A stretch of 16,823 nt of DNA from Candidatus Omnitrophota bacterium (GTDB taxonomy: Bacteria; Ratteibacteria; UBA8468; B48-G9; DSTR01), in contig JAMWDF010000031.1 of the NCBI GenBank assembly GCA_023818865.1, forward strand, positions 1 through 16,823. The letters run 5' to 3'. Every line of letters starts with the position of its first letter. Within the stretch, counting starts at the first letter, position 1. The translations under genes and the position numbers were made by a program. Shown here one piece after another: positions 13,728 to 16,823 of the stretch. Below the pieces are notes generated by a model. That model was not told the origin of the DNA. It did not search any database and worked only from the letters and a program-made list of their open reading frames with translations.

Positions 13728-14360
13728 ATGAAAAGATGGGGATGGATGATGAGCGTTCTGGCTCCAGTTATCTTCTGGGGGATAGTTGAAGGTGCGCCGG
13801 AAAAACTTAAGGGGCAAGACAGAAAACCAGGCAATTTCTCTCAGAACCGCCTCCAGGCATTGGGTCTGACTGAGGCCCAGAAAGAACAACTCCATTTGCT
13901 TCTTCAGAAAAATAAGGAACAATTTCAGGCAATAGCCGGAGATAGTTCCCTAACGGCTGCGGAAAAGCAGGAGAAAATGAAGGTTTTAAGAGAATCATTG
14001 AAGGAAGAGCTCGCCCAGATTCTATCTCCAGATCAACTGGAGAAATGGAAAGAAATGCAACCTTCTTTCAAGAGGACTGCGAAGCAAGAGCGCTTAACTG
14101 AGTTATTTGGTCAGCTTGGTCTGACACCAGAACAAGAAGAGAAGGTCAAAACCATTCTTCAGAAACAAAGGGATGAACTGAAAGACATTCTTCAGGATCC
14201 ATCGCTGACGGATCAAGAAAAGAAAGAAAAAATCCGCAGTTTTCGCCTCCAACAAGGCTTGGTCTTTAAAGAAGTATTAACTCCTGAGCAATGGCAAAAA
14301 TTTCAGGAATTAAGAAGAGAAAAACTGAAATCGCTGAAAAAAATAGACCAAAAGGAATAA
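13728..14360 (+). CDS. Tandem-duplicated Spy/CpxP-like periplasmic protein
   Basis: A 210-residue exported helical protein. The signal peptide is about 1-23 (hydrophobic MMSVLAPVIFWGIV then EGA). It holds two copies of a 66-residue unit, at 45-110 and 130-195. These align without gaps with about 24 identical positions by hand count: each begins LGLT..Q.E, has a central D.SLT..EK.EK and closes with LSPDQLEKW or LTPEQWQKF. The unit is a Spy/LTxxQ-type helical hairpin, so the protein carries two in tandem. A 19-residue basic/polar linker (111-129) joins them. It lies 18 nt after the first Spy-like gene with AAAAGGAGG before the ATG. Likely role: envelope chaperone or sensor partner of the sigma module. 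No Cys and few His residues. Confidence 0.75.
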   Translation: MKRWGWMMSVLAPVIFWGIVEGAPEKLKGQDRKPGNFSQNRLQALGLTEAQKEQLHLLLQKNKEQFQAIAGDSSLTAAEKQEKMKVLRESLKEELAQILSPDQLEKWKEMQPSFKRTAKQERLTELFGQLGLTPEQEEKVKTILQKQRDELKDILQDPSLTDQEKKEKIRSFRLQQGLVFKEVLTPEQWQKFQELRREKLKSLKKIDQKE

Positions 14361-14379
14361 AGCGGCTCCACTGCTTTTA
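14359..14379 (+). terminator. Weak possible terminator after the Spy pair
   Basis: AAAGCGG (14359-14365) can pair with CTGCTTT (14371-14377, one G-U) around a 5-nt loop, followed by a short T stretch. The stem base is A-T rich and the U-tract short, so efficiency is doubtful. It is the only such structure between the two convergent operons. Confidence 0.3.
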
Positions 14380-14380
14380 G

Positions 14381-14423
14381 CCTTGGCCAAAATTTCATCA
14401 AAGAAGGTTATATCTGGCCAAGG
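14381..14423. repeat. 9-bp inverted repeat in the convergent 3' region
   Basis: CCTTGGCCA (14381-14389) and TGGCCAAGG (14415-14423) are perfect inverted copies separated by 25 nt. They span the stop codon of the minus-strand ApgM-like gene. Neither side is followed by a T-run, so it is not a standard terminator. Role unknown. Confidence 0.45.
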
Positions 14424-15613
14424 AAAGTGCGGATGAATTGCTCTCCCTTGAGTAAACCATAACTGCCGGATCGGCAGGAGTTTTCATCAAATCTCAGCAA
14501 TCCATCTGGCTTAATTTTGGGAGAAAAGAGCACAAAGGGAACCGGTTCTGGAGTATGTCCCCGAACACTCACCGGAGTAAAATGGTCAGGCAACAAAGCG
14601 ACGGCTATTTCCTTATTCTCTATGCCGGCTAACACTGGTTGAACCAGCCGCCGGTCAAAATCTTCCAAGCAGCGGACCTTCAAGTCTGCGTTTCCCTCAT
14701 GGCCAGCTTCATCTGGTGCTTCTACATGAACATAAACCAAATCATGGTCGTTTAAAGCATTTAGACACGCCTGGGCTTTAGCTTCATATGAGGTGTCATA
14801 CCCTCCGGTTGCCCCGGCTACCGAGATTACCCGAAAACCGCAGTAAACTCCCAGCCCTTTAACTAAATCCACAGCAGCCACCACTGCCCCTTTTATTCCA
14901 AATCGGCTAAAAAAGCTTTCCATCTCCGGTTTTCGCCCTGGGGACCAGGGCCAGATGGAATTTGCTGGCAGCTGGCCCTCCTTAATTCTCTTTAGGTTTA
15001 CCGGATGCTCTTTCAACAAAGGCCATGATTTCTTGATCAACAAGTTTAGTAACTCAGCCGTGGCGTTTCCTGAAGGTGAAGCCGGTTTGACCATCAGCTC
15101 TTCTATCGGTTGCCCAACATAGTCATGAGGCGGAAAACAGAAGATTTGGTCTGACCAGGATTCTTTCAGAACCAGAATATGGCGGTAGGTAATACCTGGA
15201 TAAAAAACTATATCCTGTCTTCCGAGTTTTTCATTGAGAGACTCAATCAGCAGCGCTGACTCTGCTGAACTGATATGACCGGCGGAATGGCTTCCTATGC
15301 GTCCGTCCTGCAGATAAAGTGTATTGCATCTTAGCGCTACATCTTTCACTCCTAACTTAATACCCAGGGCCGCGGCTTCCAAAACGCCCCGGCCCCGGAA
15401 GTATTTTCTTGGGTCATATCCTAAAATGGACAGATTGGCCTCCGCTGAACCAGCGGTAAAACCTGGCGGGATAGTTTCAAAAAGTCCACCCCGGCCATGC
15501 CTGGCTAAATAATCCATTCCGGGTTTTCTGGCCACCTCTAAGGGTGTTTTGCCGCCAAGTTGCGTTACTGGGTAATCGGCGGCCCCATCAGGGATGAGAA
15601 CTAGATATTTCAT
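14408..15613 (-). CDS. ApgM-superfamily enzyme, probable homoserine kinase of the threonine pathway
   Basis: A 401-residue alkaline-phosphatase-superfamily protein of the archaeal-type cofactor-independent phosphoglycerate mutase (ApgM) family. Metal and active-site segments are kept: PDGAADYP (8-15, Asp9), GSAEANLSILGYDP (55-68, Ser56), SHSAGHIS (108-115), PPHD (161-164), DEAGHEG (301-307), LPDH (341-344) and RGHTP. Segments such as ANSIWPWSPGRKPEM (217-231) and GATGGYDTSYEAKA match the subgroup linked to threonine operons and shown or proposed to be homoserine kinase (the TIGR02535-type group). It directly follows thrC: the TAA of thrC abuts this ATG with no Shine-Dalgarno, implying reinitiation coupling. 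A true phosphoglycerate mutase role remains possible. The residue after Ser56 is Ala where Asp/Glu is common. Confidence 0.82.
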   Translation of the reverse strand: MKYLVLIPDGAADYPVTQLGGKTPLEVARKPGMDYLARHGRGGLFETIPPGFTAGSAEANLSILGYDPRKYFRGRGVLEAAALGIKLGVKDVALRCNTLYLQDGRIGSHSAGHISSAESALLIESLNEKLGRQDIVFYPGITYRHILVLKESWSDQIFCFPPHDYVGQPIEELMVKPASPSGNATAELLNLLIKKSWPLLKEHPVNLKRIKEGQLPANSIWPWSPGRKPEMESFFSRFGIKGAVVAAVDLVKGLGVYCGFRVISVAGATGGYDTSYEAKAQACLNALNDHDLVYVHVEAPDEAGHEGNADLKVRCLEDFDRRLVQPVLAGIENKEIAVALLPDHFTPVSVRGHTPEPVPFVLFSPKIKPDGLLRFDENSCRSGSYGLLKGEQFIRTFLGQI

Positions 15614-16823
15614 TTAAGAAGAAATGCGGTTTTTCAGTAACTGTACCAAACAAGAATATTCATTGGGAATTGTTTCGTAGGACTCTTTAAACTTATCCAG
15701 GTTTGATAATGATGGCGGCAAGTCTGGTTCAACCCCTAACAATTCTCTTATCTTTTCAGGAAATTTTGCTGGATGGGCCGTCTCCAGCACTACCACCGGA
15801 CCAGCCAAGTCCGCCTTCTTTGCCGCCCGAAAACCAACAGCCCCATGAGGCTCCAGAATCACTCCATATCTTTGATAGACCGACCTGATCGTCTCATTAA
15901 CCTCCTCTTCGTTAATGGAGAAAGAAACCAAGTCCTGCCGCATTTTTTCCATGTCTGGTAACTCTTTTATCACCCCCAAACGGATCACTTTCCCGGTAGC
16001 ATCTCGCTCGTCTGTCAACCAACCACCGTACCAGTCTACCAACCTGGCTAGATTACTGGGATGGCCAACATTCATCGCGTTAGACGAGCATTTCCGGGAA
16101 GGCACAACTGGCTGATACAGGCCAGTGGCTAAAAACCTCGGAAATTCGTCATTTTCGTTCACCGCCACAACAAATTTCCGCACTGGCAACCCCATCTTCC
16201 TAGCTAGAATTCCTCCGCAAAGATTCCCAAAATTCCCACTGGGAACTGAAAACGCTAACCCGTTACCCCCAACCTTGGACCAGGCATAACAGTAATAGAC
16301 CGCTTGAGGCAAAAGCCGGCCAAAATTGATAGAATTGGCGGAGGTCAGGTTCATGTTTGTCAGGGAAGAATCATTGAAAGCTCTTTTCACCATAGCCTGA
16401 CAGTCATCAAACTTTCCTTTTACCGCCACCGCCAGAACATTTCCTCCCAAGGTAGTCATCTGTCGTCTTTGTCGTTCTGTAACCTCTATCTCCGGAAAAA
16501 GCACCACGACTGATATATCCTTCAGACCAGCGAAGGCGTGAGCGATTGCCCCCCCCGTATCCCCGGAGGTAGCCACTAAAACAGTTAGTTTTCGCCCTGC
16601 CCGCTGTCCAAAATAAGCCATCATTCTAGCCATTATTCTGGCAGCAAAATCTTTGAAAGAAGCCGTTGGTCCCTGGTCTAATCTCATCAGATAGAGTCCG
16701 TTCTCCAGTTGTTCGATGGGAACTTCAAAGTTGTAGGCCTCAGCCGTTAATTTTTCTATGACATCCTTCTCAATTTCTCCGGTTAGGAATTTTCCCAGGA
16801 CAACTGCTGCAATTTGAGCGTAC
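15614..16823 (-). CDS. thrC: Threonine synthase, 5'-truncated by window edge
   Basis: C-terminal 402 residues of a PLP-dependent threonine synthase (O-phosphohomoserine to threonine), of the E. coli-like ThrC class. The frame is open to the window end (YAQIAAVVLGKFL...), so the ATG at 16687 is internal and not the start; about 60-80 N-terminal residues are missing. PLP lysine: QGPTASFKDFAAR, Lys about residue 57 of the visible part. The phosphate-binding loop ATSGDTGGAIAHAF, SANSINFGRLLPQ, SVPSGNFGNLCGG, NAMNVGHPSN, LEPHGAVG and ETAHPAKF are all as in the family. It is immediately upstream of the ApgM-like gene with no spacer, giving the last two steps of threonine synthesis in one transcript. 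Confidence 0.94.
   Translation of the reverse strand, partial: YAQIAAVVLGKFLTGEIEKDVIEKLTAEAYNFEVPIEQLENGLYLMRLDQGPTASFKDFAARIMARMMAYFGQRAGRKLTVLVATSGDTGGAIAHAFAGLKDISVVVLFPEIEVTERQRRQMTTLGGNVLAVAVKGKFDDCQAMVKRAFNDSSLTNMNLTSANSINFGRLLPQAVYYCYAWSKVGGNGLAFSVPSGNFGNLCGGILARKMGLPVRKFVVAVNENDEFPRFLATGLYQPVVPSRKCSSNAMNVGHPSNLARLVDWYGGWLTDERDATGKVIRLGVIKELPDMEKMRQDLVSFSINEEEVNETIRSVYQRYGVILEPHGAVGFRAAKKADLAGPVVVLETAHPAKFPEKIRELLGVEPDLPPSLSNLDKFKESYETIPNEYSCLVQLLKNRISS

Noticed and set aside
1..16823. Mobile elements, CRISPR arrays, tRNA/rRNA genes, riboswitches
   Set aside because: No transposase or integrase genes, no regular spaced repeats, no tRNA-like cloverleaf or rRNA sequence was found; gaps are too short for a riboswitch except about 100 bp after htrA, which is taken up by a terminator.

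Overview
The window (16.8 kb, about half G+C) is gene-dense bacterial chromosome. It holds 16 protein genes, two of them cut by the window edges. No gap exceeds about 100 bp, and I see no RNA gene, transposon, phage gene or CRISPR array. The content points to an anaerobic, diderm (outer-membrane) bacterium. It has a four-subunit pyruvate:ferredoxin oxidoreductase, a pyrophosphate-type phosphofructokinase, a Do/HtrA periplasmic protease and Spy/CpxP-like periplasmic proteins. I cannot assign a phylum from sequence alone; the divergent IMP dehydrogenase suggests a poorly sampled lineage.

Layout. 1-2774 (+): porC (3' part), porD, porA and porB, a pyruvate:ferredoxin oxidoreductase operon. 2786-5324 (-): xseA, xseB and a DUF72 gene, in that transcription order, converging on porB. 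5325-5403: a compact divergent promoter region in which two sigma70-type promoters share one -35 region. 5404-8194 (+): PPi-type phosphofructokinase, then an HtrA/Deg protease, ended by an intrinsic terminator at about 8221-8260. 8297-12137 (+): a site-2 (M50) membrane protease with CBS domains, a divergent IMP dehydrogenase and purM. 12192-14360 (+): a tightly coupled cluster of ECF sigma factor, one-TM anti-sigma factor, Spy-like protein and tandem-duplicated Spy-like protein. 14408-16823 (-): threonine synthase followed with no gap by an ApgM-superfamily enzyme that is more likely a homoserine kinase than a phosphoglycerate mutase.

Functional themes. (i) Anaerobic central carbon metabolism: PPi-PFK upstream and PFOR downstream of pyruvate. 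(ii) Envelope stress: HtrA, a site-2 protease, an ECF sigma/anti-sigma pair and two Spy/CpxP-type proteins lie within 8 kb. A candidate ECF promoter precedes the sigma gene and a weaker look-alike precedes htrA, which suggests one regulon. (iii) Biosynthesis: two purine genes (guaB-like, purM) and the last two steps of threonine synthesis.

Most interesting points: the sigma/anti-sigma/Spy/Spy2 module, which is built like CnrH-CnrY-CnrX but with a duplicated second sensor; the thrC-coupled ApgM-fold homoserine kinase candidate; the overlapping divergent promoters with a seemingly leaderless xseA; and the IMP dehydrogenase with altered phosphate and NAD loops plus an insertion.
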